40,567 nucleotides of DNA from CAUTUX01 sp963542015 (GTDB lineage: Bacteria > Bacillota > Clostridia > Christensenellales > CAG-917). The notes under the pieces were generated by a model. It worked only from the letters and a program-made list of their open reading frames with translations, searched no databases and was not told the DNA's origin. Of the stretch, positions 32,324 through 40,567 are shown in pieces. The stretch lies in contig CAUTUX010000010.1 of the NCBI GenBank assembly GCA_963542015.1, positions 1 through 40,567 of the forward strand, read 5' to 3'. Each line of letters begins with the position of its first letter. Position 1 is the first letter of the stretch. The position numbers were made by a program, and so were the translations under genes.

Positions 32324-34024
32324 TTATAATTCTATTCTGCTGTCTTCTGCAATTCCATATTTTTTATTATCCTTCTCTTTAGTCAAATCTAAAGATCCGG
32401 TCATCATCAGTCCCACTTCTTCCTTTGTGATTTTGTCGGCATGAACAACTCCCATAAGCTTACCATGACAAATAACCATTATTTTGTCACACAATGCCAA
32501 AAGAACATCTAAATCTTCGCCGACAAACAATATACCCGTGCCTCTTTCCTTTTCATTGTTTAAAATATTGTATATCGCATATGAGCTGTTAATATCCAAA
32601 CCTCGAACAGGATATGCTGTAACAATTACATCCGGTCCTTGCTGTATTTCTCTACCGACAAGAACTTTCTGGACATTACCCCCAGATAATTTTCTAACCG
32701 CTGTATGAATTGATGGTGTAACTATTTTTAGTTCTTCAACTATCTCTTCCGCTCTCTTGTTTGCTTTCTTTCTATCAATAAAGGGGTTGTACCACATTTC
32801 GTTGTAATCTTTTAAAATAACATTGTCAGATATATCCAATGATGGTGCCAGTCCCATACCAAGTCTATCTTCTGGAATAAAGCTCATCGCTATTCCCTCT
32901 TGAATTATTTGCTTTGGAGACAGTCCATTCAAAGGTTTCCCTTTATGACAAATAACTCCCCCTTTTATTTTTCTCAATCCTGCAATAGCTTCGCAAAGTT
33001 CTTTCTGACCACATCCGGAAATTCCTGCGACACCTAAAATCTCTCCGCCTCTAATATAGAAACTCATATCGTCAATCGCCACAGAACCGTCATCTTTCAT
33101 TACTTTAAGCTCTCTAATTTCAAGCAATGGTAAACTTTGAGTAATTGCACTTCTTTCTATTTTTAATTCTACACGCTCACCTACCATCATATTTGTGAGC
33201 TCCTGAATACTTGTATTTGCGGTCTTTACGGTATCAACATATTCTCCCTTCCGCATTATTGCAACACGATCACTAATTTCTTTTATTTCGTTTAATTTAT
33301 GTGTAATGATGATTATTGAATGACCTTTCTCTTTCATCTTTTTTAATACAGCAAATAGTTTATCTATTTCCTGAACTGTGAGTACCGCTGTAGGTTCATC
33401 AAGCACTATTATGTCGGCTCCATAATATAAAACTTTAATGATCTCCAGTGCCTGTTTCTCGGATACGGACATATCTGATACTTTTTTCCTCACATCAAGA
33501 TCAAATCCAAATTCTTTAATTTTATTTTCTATTTTTTTGAATCTTTTTTTTGTCAATATATTTGCAAAAAGCGGCTTAAAAATCCATTTGAAAATTAAAC
33601 CTATTCTCATGAAAAACTTCTTTAGATAAAATATCCCTTTCTTTTCATCTTTATACCTACGCTTTTCATTTAATGTGTTCCACTCTTTACGAATATCTAC
33701 ACTGCTGTTCTTTTCTCCTATTAAGATATTGTCAGCTGCGGAAAAATTTTCCACCAGCCTAAAATGCTGATGAACCATTCCTATTCCTAAACTTTTACTA
33801 TCTTGTGGCGAATTAATTATTGCTTTTTCTCCTCTGATAAATATTTCCCCAGAATCTGGCATATATATACCACAAAGCATATTCATCAATGTCGTTTTTC
33901 CACTTCCATTTTCACCAAGTAAGGCTAAAATTTCACCTTTTTCTAAAGTGATATTAATATTTCTATTGGCATATATGTTGCCAAATTTTTTATTAATATT
34001 TTCAAACCTTACTTCTTCTCTCAT
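32324..34024 (-). CDS. Nucleoside ABC transporter ATPase (YufO-like), double NBD
   Basis: This 566-residue cytoplasmic protein has two ATP-binding domains, as in ribose and BMP-type importers. The first has Walker A GENGSGKT (37-44), Q-loop VHQHF, signature MSVSEKQ and Walker B IIVLDEPT (205-212). The second has a degenerate Walker A (GISGCGQKE) and LSGGNVQKV. About 50 residues at roughly 110-162, basic and partly hydrophobic (KGIFYLKKFF, IFKWIFKPLF), are inserted between Q-loop and signature and are absent from typical relatives of about 510 residues. The ribosome-binding site is weak, and a hairpin separates it from the lipoprotein gene. Confidence 0.93.
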   Translation of the reverse strand: MREEVRFENINKKFGNIYANRNINITLEKGEILALLGENGSGKTTLMNMLCGIYMPDSGEIFIRGEKAIINSPQDSKSLGIGMVHQHFRLVENFSAADNILIGEKNSSVDIRKEWNTLNEKRRYKDEKKGIFYLKKFFMRIGLIFKWIFKPLFANILTKKRFKKIENKIKEFGFDLDVRKKVSDMSVSEKQALEIIKVLYYGADIIVLDEPTAVLTVQEIDKLFAVLKKMKEKGHSIIIITHKLNEIKEISDRVAIMRKGEYVDTVKTANTSIQELTNMMVGERVELKIERSAITQSLPLLEIRELKVMKDDGSVAIDDMSFYIRGGEILGVAGISGCGQKELCEAIAGLRKIKGGVICHKGKPLNGLSPKQIIQEGIAMSFIPEDRLGMGLAPSLDISDNVILKDYNEMWYNPFIDRKKANKRAEEIVEELKIVTPSIHTAVRKLSGGNVQKVLVGREIQQGPDVIVTAYPVRGLDINSSYAIYNILNNEKERGTGILFVGEDLDVLLALCDKIMVICHGKLMGVVHADKITKEEVGLMMTGSLDLTKEKDNKKYGIAEDSRIEL

Positions 34025-34061
34025 ATTCCATTAATTAATGATCATTTAACTTTTACATAAA

Positions 34062-34093
34062 ACAAGATGCTCCCAAAAATAGGAGCATCTTGT
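34062..34093 (-). terminator. Intra-operon hairpin after the BMP lipoprotein gene
   Basis: A perfect 12-bp stem (ACAAGATGCTCC / GGAGCATCTTGT, 8-nt loop) is followed on the minus strand by TTTTATG. It lies between the lipoprotein and the ABC ATPase genes. Partial termination or 3'-end protection here would give more binding protein than membrane components. Confidence 0.75.
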
Positions 34094-34111
34094 ATAGGGC
34101 AACAATTCTTA

Positions 34112-35338
34112 TTATTTATCAAATCCGCCAGCTATACCATCAAAAATATAATCCATTGATCCTTGTATAACAGCATCTGCAACTGATTCTCCAGCTTTAA
34201 TTACTGTACGAGGTGCTTCTCCATTGCTAGAACGTCCTTTAATATCTTCAGCCACTTGTTCTACTGTTATATTTCCATCTACTTCTGTGAATTTTAATGT
34301 CTTTCCTGAGAATACATCCCATGTACCTTCTTTAAGAAGATTTTTTACTAAGTTCAAATATTTATCTGCATTTTTTGGTGCCTTATCTGAGAGTGCTGTT
34401 ATGTCAACTAATCCTTCTTTATATCCTTTATAATATTGACCAATTGACTTAAAATCATTGTTTTGAACAGCCTTAATTAACTGTGTGTAGTATACTCCCC
34501 AATGCCATATTACTGAAGTTAATACGCTATCTCCCACTTTACCAACTTTATTCATATCTGTGTTGTATCCAATACTAAATTTACCAGCTTTATTAGCAGC
34601 ATCACACACAGATATTGTGTCAGAGTGATGTCCTATTATGCCTGCACCAGCATTCAACAAAGCTTCTGCACTTGATTTTTCTTTAGTAGGATCAAACCAT
34701 GAATTAGTTATGCTAACATCCATTGTTACATCTGGATTTACACTTTTTGCTCCCAAATAGAAAGCATTAAAACCACTTACTGTTTCTGCTATGCTGTTAC
34801 CATATGCTGAAACATATCCCAACTTATTGTTGCCAATTTCTTTTGCTTTTAATCCAGCAATCATACCTGACAAATATCTTGCCTGATATATTCTACCAAA
34901 ATAATTATTCATGTTTGTGTCATTATGCATATATCCTGTGCCATGAGAGAATATGACATCTTTGTATTTTGCTGCCAATTCAGCCATCGGCTTCTGATAT
35001 CCAAAACTAGTTCCAATAATAACCTTACATCCTTCATTCTCTATTAAATCAACGATTGTTTTTGTAATTTTAGCCTCGTCACCATCTGAAACATTCCACT
35101 TTCTTACAACCTGACTATCTTTCAGCCCAGTCTCCTTAATCATCTGTTTGATACCGTTTTCATGTGCAGCACTGTAGCCAGTACTTTCACCTTCAAGACC
35201 AATATGCAAAACACCTATTTTGAGCTCTCCTTTATTGACCTCTTTTTTATTGTTCTTTTTACCACAACCAGCAAATGCGAACATTAAACAGCTCACTAAA
35301 ACCAAACTAATTAAAAACAAAAAACCTTTTCTTTTCAT
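34112..35338 (-). CDS. BMP-family (PnrA-like) nucleoside-binding lipoprotein
   Basis: This is the extracellular solute-binding component of the ABC importer. A lipoprotein signal peptide is clear: basic MKRKG, hydrophobic core, then FAGC with Cys25 as lipidation site. The mature part has the basic membrane protein fold: LKIGVLHIGLEGESTGYSAA, VIIGTSFGYQKPMAELAAK, FGRIYQARYLSGMIAGLKA and WHWGVYY. Such proteins bind purine nucleosides in characterised members; xpt next door favours purines. GGAGG lies 9 nt upstream of ATG 35338, and 22 bp separate it from xpt. Confidence 0.94.
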   Translation of the reverse strand: MKRKGFLFLISLVLVSCLMFAFAGCGKKNNKKEVNKGELKIGVLHIGLEGESTGYSAAHENGIKQMIKETGLKDSQVVRKWNVSDGDEAKITKTIVDLIENEGCKVIIGTSFGYQKPMAELAAKYKDVIFSHGTGYMHNDTNMNNYFGRIYQARYLSGMIAGLKAKEIGNNKLGYVSAYGNSIAETVSGFNAFYLGAKSVNPDVTMDVSITNSWFDPTKEKSSAEALLNAGAGIIGHHSDTISVCDAANKAGKFSIGYNTDMNKVGKVGDSVLTSVIWHWGVYYTQLIKAVQNNDFKSIGQYYKGYKEGLVDITALSDKAPKNADKYLNLVKNLLKEGTWDVFSGKTLKFTEVDGNITVEQVAEDIKGRSSNGEAPRTVIKAGESVADAVIQGSMDYIFDGIAGGFDK

Positions 35339-35360
35339 ACTTTTTTTCCTCCAAAATTAT

Positions 35361-35933
35361 TTATTTACGAAATGTTATTTCTTTTTTATTCATACTTTCA
35401 AGGATGGCTAAAGAAAATATGTCGTATCCTTCTTTTCTCAACTCATCTCCGCCATGTTGAAATGCTTTTTCTATAGCAATTGCTATTCCTTTTATTTCTG
35501 CTCCTGACTCTTTTGCAATTGAGATTAAACCTCGCAATGCCTCCCCATGAGCCAGGAAGTCATCAACTATTAGTATGTTGTCTAATCCGCTTAAATATCT
35601 TTTTTCCACAAATATCTCTTTGTCTTGGTTTCTTGTAAAGGAATGTATTTTTGCAAAATATGTTGAGTCTGACAATGTCGATGCCTTTGTCTTTTTTGCA
35701 AATAAAACAGGAACTTTAAAATAATGAGCTGCCGCCATGGCAACTGCAATTCCAGAGCTCTCAACAGTAAGGATTTTTGTGATAGATTCGTTTTTAAACC
35801 TGTCATATATCTCTTTCCCAAGTTCTTCTATGAAGAGACAATCTATTTGATGATTCAAAAAGCTATCCACTTTAAGAACTCCTCCTTCATAAACTTCTCC
35901 ATCTTTCAATATTCTCTCTTCAAGTTTTTTCAT
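35361..35933 (-). CDS. xpt: Xanthine phosphoribosyltransferase
   Basis: Xpt makes XMP from xanthine and PRPP in the purine salvage pathway. The 190-residue protein has the family opening MKKLEERILKDGEV, VLTVESSGIA-type residues (here KILTVESSGIAVAMAAA), the PRPP loop ILIVDDFLAHGEA and IGIAIEKAFQHGG-type end (here AIAIEKAFQHGG). GGAGAG lies just upstream of ATG 35933. It opens the operon with the nucleoside importer. No purine riboswitch fits in the 68-bp gap upstream, which is mostly the terminator of the previous gene; the promoter was not identified. Confidence 0.94.
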   Translation of the reverse strand: MKKLEERILKDGEVYEGGVLKVDSFLNHQIDCLFIEELGKEIYDRFKNESITKILTVESSGIAVAMAAAHYFKVPVLFAKKTKASTLSDSTYFAKIHSFTRNQDKEIFVEKRYLSGLDNILIVDDFLAHGEALRGLISIAKESGAEIKGIAIAIEKAFQHGGDELRKEGYDIFSLAILESMNKKEITFRK

Positions 35934-35972
35934 ATCTCTCCAAGTTAATCTAACTTACCTTGTCTTTAATTT

Positions 35973-35998
35973 AAAAGGGGGCTTACACAGTCCCCTTT
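35973..35998 (-). terminator. Terminator after the tandem aldolase-like gene
   Basis: On the minus strand AAAGGGG and CCCCTTT pair around an 11-nt loop and are followed by TAAATT, 4 bp after the stop codon. The T tract is short, so some readthrough into xpt is possible. Confidence 0.65.
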
Positions 35999-36001
35999 CG
36001 T

Positions 36002-37252
36002 TTATTCTTTATAATGCTCCTCGGCCATCCTTTCCATAGCTTGCACCATTCTCAGTCCCTCTTCGTTATCCTTCGCCTTTACGAAGATCCCACGGTGCTT
36101 GAGTATGCATATCTTCCCAGATCCCAGTGCGTACACCGTATCCTTTATCATTTTGTTAGAATTCAGCGTACTTTCCTTTATGACATCTATCTTATCACCC
36201 AATATCTCTCGGTACTTCTCTGGCACCTCTACAGTGTCAAATTCATTTCCAAGTATTACTGAATAATATGGATGTGCATATATTGTTGTTGAAATATCCG
36301 CATCATTGATAAATGTTGCCAAGTGTAATCTTTTATATGATGTCGTTTTCTTTCTAGCTTTTGTTGTTTTATTTCCTAAATCTACGATTGTAAAATCTTC
36401 AATCGTGGCGTTCTTATTATCTGTATCGTTTGCTGTTAGAACTATTCTTCCGTCGCCCATCCTATTTGCAACACTGTCTATGTTTCTTAAGACTAGTTTT
36501 TCAGAATATAAATCGCTTAGTAGTTTTTTCATACTTTTTGCAGTCTTTTCTTCTTCTGCTGTCTGTATTGCACTTTCTCTCTCAAGAATAGTCTTGCCAT
36601 TCCTTTCTGCAATTCTTCTTTCTCTCTCTTTAGATACCAAAGCTGACACAGCAATCTTATGTCCTATATATTCAAGACCAGATATTCTGTATTTTGATAA
36701 TCTCGTTAAATTGTTTTTTTCAAGTGTCAGTGCGATGTTGCATGTAAGGTCAAGTGCTTCTGCCGTTTTATATAATTCTTCAATTGTCCTACCTGTTATC
36801 AATGCCCCTGCATTATTCATAATGCACACATCGCTGAAAGCATGTAACCTAGCAACTATTTCAGATCCAACATTGCTTCTTGTGCATCCTGCTTTAATTC
36901 CACACAACTGTGTGAATGAATCATTTAATGCACTTAATGATTTTCCTTTCTTTGAGTATTCAAGTATTGCTGGGGAATCAACAATTGCCGCAAAGCAATA
37001 ATTTTCTTTTCTCTTCAGTGCGACTGCCAATACAACAGCAGCAGCTCTATATGACAAGTCAACTGCTTCAAGTGTTTCCGATGATATCTCATCAAAATCT
37101 GAATCCTTTACTTTTAATAGGTTTGTATTTGGTTTGGTAATGATTATATCGTCATCATCTGTTCTGCAACATAGGAATCCCTTGGTTATAAACTGACGTT
37201 CTCCAAACTCTTTTGCATAAGCTTTGAGATCTGCCAATCCATCAAAGTACAT
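36002..37252 (-). CDS. Tandem class II aldolase/adducin-like protein, catalytically degenerate
   Basis: The 416-residue protein appears to hold two class II aldolase-like domains (about 1-200 and 245-416) joined by a charged helix. The N-terminal half starts like the family (GFLCCRTDDDDIIIT, then an SS/ET phosphate-loop area) but lacks the metal histidines: the HxH position reads IVDSPA and the NHG motif reads NNAGALITG with Ala148. The C-terminal half keeps His327 in YAHPYY, with Tyr325 instead of the first His, and His386 in LKHRGIF. So an aldolase reaction is doubtful; a binding or regulatory role is possible. GGAGG lies 6 nt upstream of ATG 37252. Confidence 0.7.
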   Translation of the reverse strand: MYFDGLADLKAYAKEFGERQFITKGFLCCRTDDDDIIITKPNTNLLKVKDSDFDEISSETLEAVDLSYRAAAVVLAVALKRKENYCFAAIVDSPAILEYSKKGKSLSALNDSFTQLCGIKAGCTRSNVGSEIVARLHAFSDVCIMNNAGALITGRTIEELYKTAEALDLTCNIALTLEKNNLTRLSKYRISGLEYIGHKIAVSALVSKERERRIAERNGKTILERESAIQTAEEEKTAKSMKKLLSDLYSEKLVLRNIDSVANRMGDGRIVLTANDTDNKNATIEDFTIVDLGNKTTKARKKTTSYKRLHLATFINDADISTTIYAHPYYSVILGNEFDTVEVPEKYREILGDKIDVIKESTLNSNKMIKDTVYALGSGKICILKHRGIFVKAKDNEEGLRMVQAMERMAEEHYKE

Positions 37253-37304
37253 TGAATTCCTCCCATACTTTCGATATAACTTCCGAAAAGAAAATTACAA
37301 GCAA

Positions 37305-37333
37305 ATTATAAACAAATGCCTACCATATGACAA
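37305..37333 (-). promoter_or_regulatory. Putative promoter of the tandem aldolase-like gene
   Basis: On the minus strand TTGTCA (37333-37328) and a perfect TATAAT (37310-37305) are spaced by 17 bp, about 50 bp before the start codon. Confidence 0.75.
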
Positions 37334-37480
37334 ACAAAAAACGCAGTTGCCAACGAAAATTCTTTTAAAATTAATTTTTTATGATAAGAAAACACAATAT
37401 TTAGTGGTTTTTCACCTCTCTCAACCACAATATACTGTATTTTTGCGTTTTTCAATGTTTCCTTAGTGTAAATTTTTTTA

Positions 37481-37509
37481 TTGTATTGAATGTCGATTTT
37501 TGTTATATT
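37481..37509 (+). promoter_or_regulatory. hup: Putative promoter of hup
   Basis: TTGTAT (37481-37486) and TATATT (37504-37509) are spaced by 17 bp, 25 bp upstream of the hup start codon. Confidence 0.6.
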
Positions 37510-37534
37510 TTTCTATGTAACGAGGAGGAATAGC

Positions 37535-37807
37535 ATGAATAAAAAAGAATTAATCACAGCTATTATTGAAAAAACAGAACAGTCCGTATCTGAGGCAACT
37601 AAGACTCTTGATGCATTTTTTGATGTAATTGCAGAGACAATCGCAAAGGACAAAGTAGCAATTGCTGGTTTCGGTACTTTTGAATTAAAGGAGCGTCCAG
37701 AAAGAGACGGAATCAATCCTAAGACAAAGGAACCTATCAAAATCGCAGCTTGTAAAGCACCTAATTTTAAATTTGCAAAAGCTTTTAAGGATAGATTCAG
37801 CGAATAG
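37535..37807 (+). CDS. hup: HU-family DNA-binding protein
   Basis: HU is a dimeric, non-specific DNA-bending protein of the nucleoid. The 90-residue protein has the N-terminal helical dimerisation part (MNKKELITAIIEKTEQS), the GFGTFELKERPERDG saddle and the DNA-intercalating arm with NPKTKEPIKI, then KAPNFKFAKAFKD. ATG 37535 was chosen for GAGGAGG 6-8 nt upstream; an upstream in-frame ATG at 37490 lies in the promoter. The stop codon overlaps the GTG start of the P-type ATPase gene (TAGTG). HU genes are usually single, so this coupling is unusual. Confidence 0.96.
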   Translation: MNKKELITAIIEKTEQSVSEATKTLDAFFDVIAETIAKDKVAIAGFGTFELKERPERDGINPKTKEPIKIAACKAPNFKFAKAFKDRFSE

Positions 37808-40476
37808 TGAAAATTAGTAAAAGTCTTCTGAAGTTCGGCTATCGTCGTGATGATGATAGTAAATTTCTTTCGCTCAAAAATGAAAATGAACAGAAAGTTC
37901 CTTCTACAGAAGATATACTTAAAGAATCAACTTATAACGGATTAAGCAATAAAGAGGTAGATGAACGAATAGCTGACGGTCGTGTAAATGGCAACCATCA
38001 GGTTAAAACAAAATCGGTCGCTCAGATATTTGCCACTAATATTTTCACATTCTTTAACTTAGTCCTTATTTTATTGTTAATATTTTTAATTCCTCTAACT
38101 ATTCAAAATTCTGCAGTAACAAGAGCACTACAAAAGGAATTCCCAAATAATCCCCTATATAAGAATGTAAATGCATTCGCAAATTTCGGATTTGTCCTAC
38201 TCCTTATAATAAATACGGCTGTAGGAATCGCACAGGAGTTAAAAGCAAAAAAGACTATTGATAAATTATCCATACTGTCAGCTCCTAAGGTTAAAGTTGT
38301 CAGAGATGGTGTACAAAAAGACATTCAAGTCAGCGAGATTGTTGTTGATGACTTAATCCTTCTTAAGACAGGTCATCAAGTATGTGCCGACAGTGTCGTT
38401 ATATCAGGACAAATAGAAGTTAATGAATCTCTGATTACTGGTGAACCAGATGCCATATTGAAAATGCCAGGAGATAAAATCATAAGCGGTAGTTATGTAG
38501 TATCTGGTAGGGCTGCAACAAAAGTTGAAAAAGTTGGTTTGGATAGCTTCGCAATGAAAATTAGTGCTGGAGCTAAATATTTAAAAAAGCATAATTCAGA
38601 AATATTAAAATCCATAATGCTTATTATTAAGATTATGGCAATTATCATTATCCCTGTTGGTATTGCACTCTTCTGTACAAAATTCTTTGCATCAAACGGT
38701 GGATTCAAATTAAAGGGAAATCAAAGAATCTTTGAGCTTACTAAAATAGGAAAGACCACTATCGGAACTCTGTTGGGAATGATCCCTTCTGGGTTAATTG
38801 CCCTTACAACCGCAGTATTTGCCATTAGTGTCATTAGGCTTTCAAAACATAAGACATTAGCTCAAAATTTATACTGTATTGAAACATTAGCTCGTGTTGA
38901 TGTTATTTGTCTTGATAAGACTGGAACTATCACAGAAGGTTCAATGGATGTGCATTCAGTGTACTCTCACTCTGGAGATACTGACCAATTTAAAAAACTT
39001 CTGAAAAATTTTATTGTTGCAGTAAAAGATGACAACACAACTGCAAATGCTATTAAAGATTACTTAATGAATGTTCAATCAAATAGAGATGCCTCTGAAA
39101 TTATTGCTTTCTCATCTCAAAGAAAATGGAGTGCTGCTAAATTTGATAAAACTTTTTATATCCTTGGAGCTCCAGAATTTGTATTTAAAGAGCCTACCAA
39201 TCAGATGAGAAATAAGATCATGGAAATGTCTCAACAGGGATTTCGTGTTCTTGCTTTCGCATCTACAGAACAAAAAGTCACTAAAGAAAAATTGCCAAAT
39301 TCAATTAAATTTGAGGGCTTTATATTTTTAACCGACAAAATACGTAAGGAAGCACCTGATACACTAAAATTCTTTAAACAAGAAGGTGTTGATGTAAAGA
39401 TAATATCGGGTGACAATCCTGACACTGTTAGAGCTGTAGCATTAAGAGCAGGGCTAACCGACTGTGAAAACATCATAGACATGTCAACATTATCTTCCGA
39501 AGAGGAAATTTATGACGCTGCTGAAAAATACACTGTATTTGGTAGAGTCCTTCCAGATCAAAAGTTACTTCTTGTTAAAGCTCTAAAAGCTAATGGACAT
39601 ACAGTCGCAATGACTGGTGACGGCGTAAATGATGTTTTGGCACTAAAGGAATCTGACTGTTCAATAACTGTTGCTTCTGGTTCAGATGCAGCAAAGAATG
39701 TAAGCTCATTGATTTTGATGGATTCAAATTTTGCATCCATTCCTAAAGTTGTTGCTGAAGGTCGTCGTTCAATTAACAACCTTGAAAGATCAGCATCATT
39801 GTATCTTGTTAAAACATTCTATTCGCTTTGCATTGCAATACTATTTATGATGCTTGTTAACTTTGAGCTTCCTTTTGAACCTAAGCATCTGACATTTATT
39901 GCTGGACTTACAATAGGTATCCCTTCTTTTGTTTTAGCGTTAGAACCTAATCATAGCAGGGTCACTGGACGATTTTTACCAAAAGTTCTGTCTGACGCCT
40001 TACCTGGCACTCTAGCTGTAATGCTTGGAATTGCTGGTGTTATTATATCTAGCAAATTTGTTTTGCCGAAATTTATATCCCTAGACTCTCACCAAATACA
40101 AGGCATGTATGTTATTACAACAATGTTGATATCTTTTGTTTACTTATTTAAAGTCTCTATGCCTTTCAACAATACAAATACAGTTATGTTCTTCTTGTTA
40201 TTTGTAGCGTTTATAGGGGCCTATTTTATAAACTTCGGAAGTGTTGAAAAAGGACAAACCCTACAATCCTGGCTCGGGATAGAAAATGCTAATGTTAAGA
40301 GTCCTATGGTTGGGGCAATCCTCATTGTCGTAATTATAGCTGGTCTTGTTTTTGCACTACTCTCATATGGACTACATAGGTTATACAAGAAATATAATAA
40401 TGGAAGTTTCCTTGATATTATTAAAAAGAAAATTCAAGAAAATAAAGCCAAACAAAAGTTAATATCTAAACTCTAA
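37807..40476 (+). CDS. P-type (HAD-IC) cation-transporting ATPase, CtpE-like
   Basis: This 889-residue membrane pump, with about ten hydrophobic segments, uses ATP through an aspartyl-phosphate. The actuator motif reads TGEP (211-214), the phosphorylation site is CLDKTGT with Asp370, the hinge is MTGDGVNDVLALK, and membrane helix 4 carries IPSGLIALTT instead of the PEGL of Ca2+ pumps. The Glu-to-Ser change makes the ion uncertain; the closest general resemblance is to CtpE-type pumps linked to calcium or potassium/divalent ions. The start is GTG, overlapping the hup stop, with no close ribosome-binding site. About 70 hydrophilic residues precede the first membrane helix. Confidence 0.92.
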   Translation: MKISKSLLKFGYRRDDDSKFLSLKNENEQKVPSTEDILKESTYNGLSNKEVDERIADGRVNGNHQVKTKSVAQIFATNIFTFFNLVLILLLIFLIPLTIQNSAVTRALQKEFPNNPLYKNVNAFANFGFVLLLIINTAVGIAQELKAKKTIDKLSILSAPKVKVVRDGVQKDIQVSEIVVDDLILLKTGHQVCADSVVISGQIEVNESLITGEPDAILKMPGDKIISGSYVVSGRAATKVEKVGLDSFAMKISAGAKYLKKHNSEILKSIMLIIKIMAIIIIPVGIALFCTKFFASNGGFKLKGNQRIFELTKIGKTTIGTLLGMIPSGLIALTTAVFAISVIRLSKHKTLAQNLYCIETLARVDVICLDKTGTITEGSMDVHSVYSHSGDTDQFKKLLKNFIVAVKDDNTTANAIKDYLMNVQSNRDASEIIAFSSQRKWSAAKFDKTFYILGAPEFVFKEPTNQMRNKIMEMSQQGFRVLAFASTEQKVTKEKLPNSIKFEGFIFLTDKIRKEAPDTLKFFKQEGVDVKIISGDNPDTVRAVALRAGLTDCENIIDMSTLSSEEEIYDAAEKYTVFGRVLPDQKLLLVKALKANGHTVAMTGDGVNDVLALKESDCSITVASGSDAAKNVSSLILMDSNFASIPKVVAEGRRSINNLERSASLYLVKTFYSLCIAILFMMLVNFELPFEPKHLTFIAGLTIGIPSFVLALEPNHSRVTGRFLPKVLSDALPGTLAVMLGIAGVIISSKFVLPKFISLDSHQIQGMYVITTMLISFVYLFKVSMPFNNTNTVMFFLLFVAFIGAYFINFGSVEKGQTLQSWLGIENANVKSPMVGAILIVVIIAGLVFALLSYGLHRLYKKYNNGSFLDIIKKKIQENKAKQKLISKL

Positions 40477-40487
40477 GATTTAAAAAG

Positions 40488-40538
40488 TTATCCACAACAA
40501 CGCTTTGTGAAAGGGAATGTAAGAATTGTTGTGTAAAA
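40488..40538. other. Inverted pair of DnaA-box-like sites
   Basis: TTATCCACA (40488-40496) is a perfect DnaA box on the plus strand. TGTGTAAAA (40530-40538) reads TTTTACACA on the minus strand, fitting the looser TTWTNCACA. They form part of an inverted repeat (CACAACAA / TTGTTGTG) with a 25-nt centre, and AT-rich DNA follows. A single box can occur by chance in DNA of this composition. Confidence 0.4.
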
Positions 40539-40567
40539 AGTATTTATTAGATATAAAAAAATTCTAA

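Noticed and set aside
35934..36001. Purine riboswitch before xpt
   Set aside because: The 68-bp gap is mostly the terminator of the previous gene; there is no room for the aptamer.

Overview
The window is about 40.6 kb of AT-rich DNA with close gene packing, ATGA/TAATG stop-start overlaps, strong GGAGG ribosome-binding sites and sigma-A type promoters. Gene content (spoVG, Mini-ribonuclease III with rlmB, queH, BMP-type nucleoside ABC transporter with xpt, degV, HU, COG1373-type ATPases) points to a low-GC Gram-positive bacterium, most likely an anaerobic Clostridia-type Bacillota. I cannot name the species. It is mostly core and metabolic chromosome; no prophage, integrase, transposase or CRISPR array was seen. 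One restriction-modification pair and two AAA/DUF4143 ATPase genes are the likely accessory parts.

Layout. 1-768 (-): 5' part of a cell-surface beta-helix protein cut by the window edge. 907-4816 (-): nhaC-like antiporter, uracil permease and upp, a pyrimidine salvage operon with a leader that looks like an attenuator. 5032-6234 (+): ApgM-type phosphoglycerate mutase. 6274-7808 (-): HSL-family esterase and a small membrane protein. 7975-9919: convergent type II restriction endonuclease (+) and cytosine-5 methyltransferase (-). 9965-11706 (-): PLP aminotransferase coupled to an XRE-cupin regulator. 11767-12783 (-): gapA. 13074-14375 (-): first DUF4143 ATPase. 14878-16010 (+): mrnC-rlmB. 16007-19205 (-): multi-pass membrane protein plus a 699-residue unknown protein. 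19391-20351 (+): queH and spoVG.

20361-24392 (-): HAD phosphatase, sodium:solute symporter, FGGY kinase, a small carbohydrate or polyol operon. 24602-25786 (-): second DUF4143 ATPase behind an elaborate palindromic repeat. 26028-28213 (+): serC-serA. 28215-29611 (-): ppa-degV. 29805-29881 (-): tRNA-Arg(ACG). 29956-35933 (-): xpt, BMP lipoprotein, ABC ATPase and two permeases, a purine uptake and salvage operon. 36002-37252 (-): tandem, eroded class II aldolase-like protein. 37535-40476 (+): HU and a P-type ATPase, followed by an inverted pair of DnaA-box-like sites at the window end.

The genes fit together as nucleobase uptake and salvage (uracil and purines into UMP/XMP, with pyrophosphatase pulling the PRPP reactions), lower glycolysis (gapA, apgM) feeding serine synthesis (serC, serA), and RNA maturation (mrnC, rlmB, queH, tRNA-Arg). 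The least explained parts are the nhaC-uraA-upp leader, the repeats around the two ATPase genes, the 699-residue/membrane protein pair and the degenerate double aldolase.
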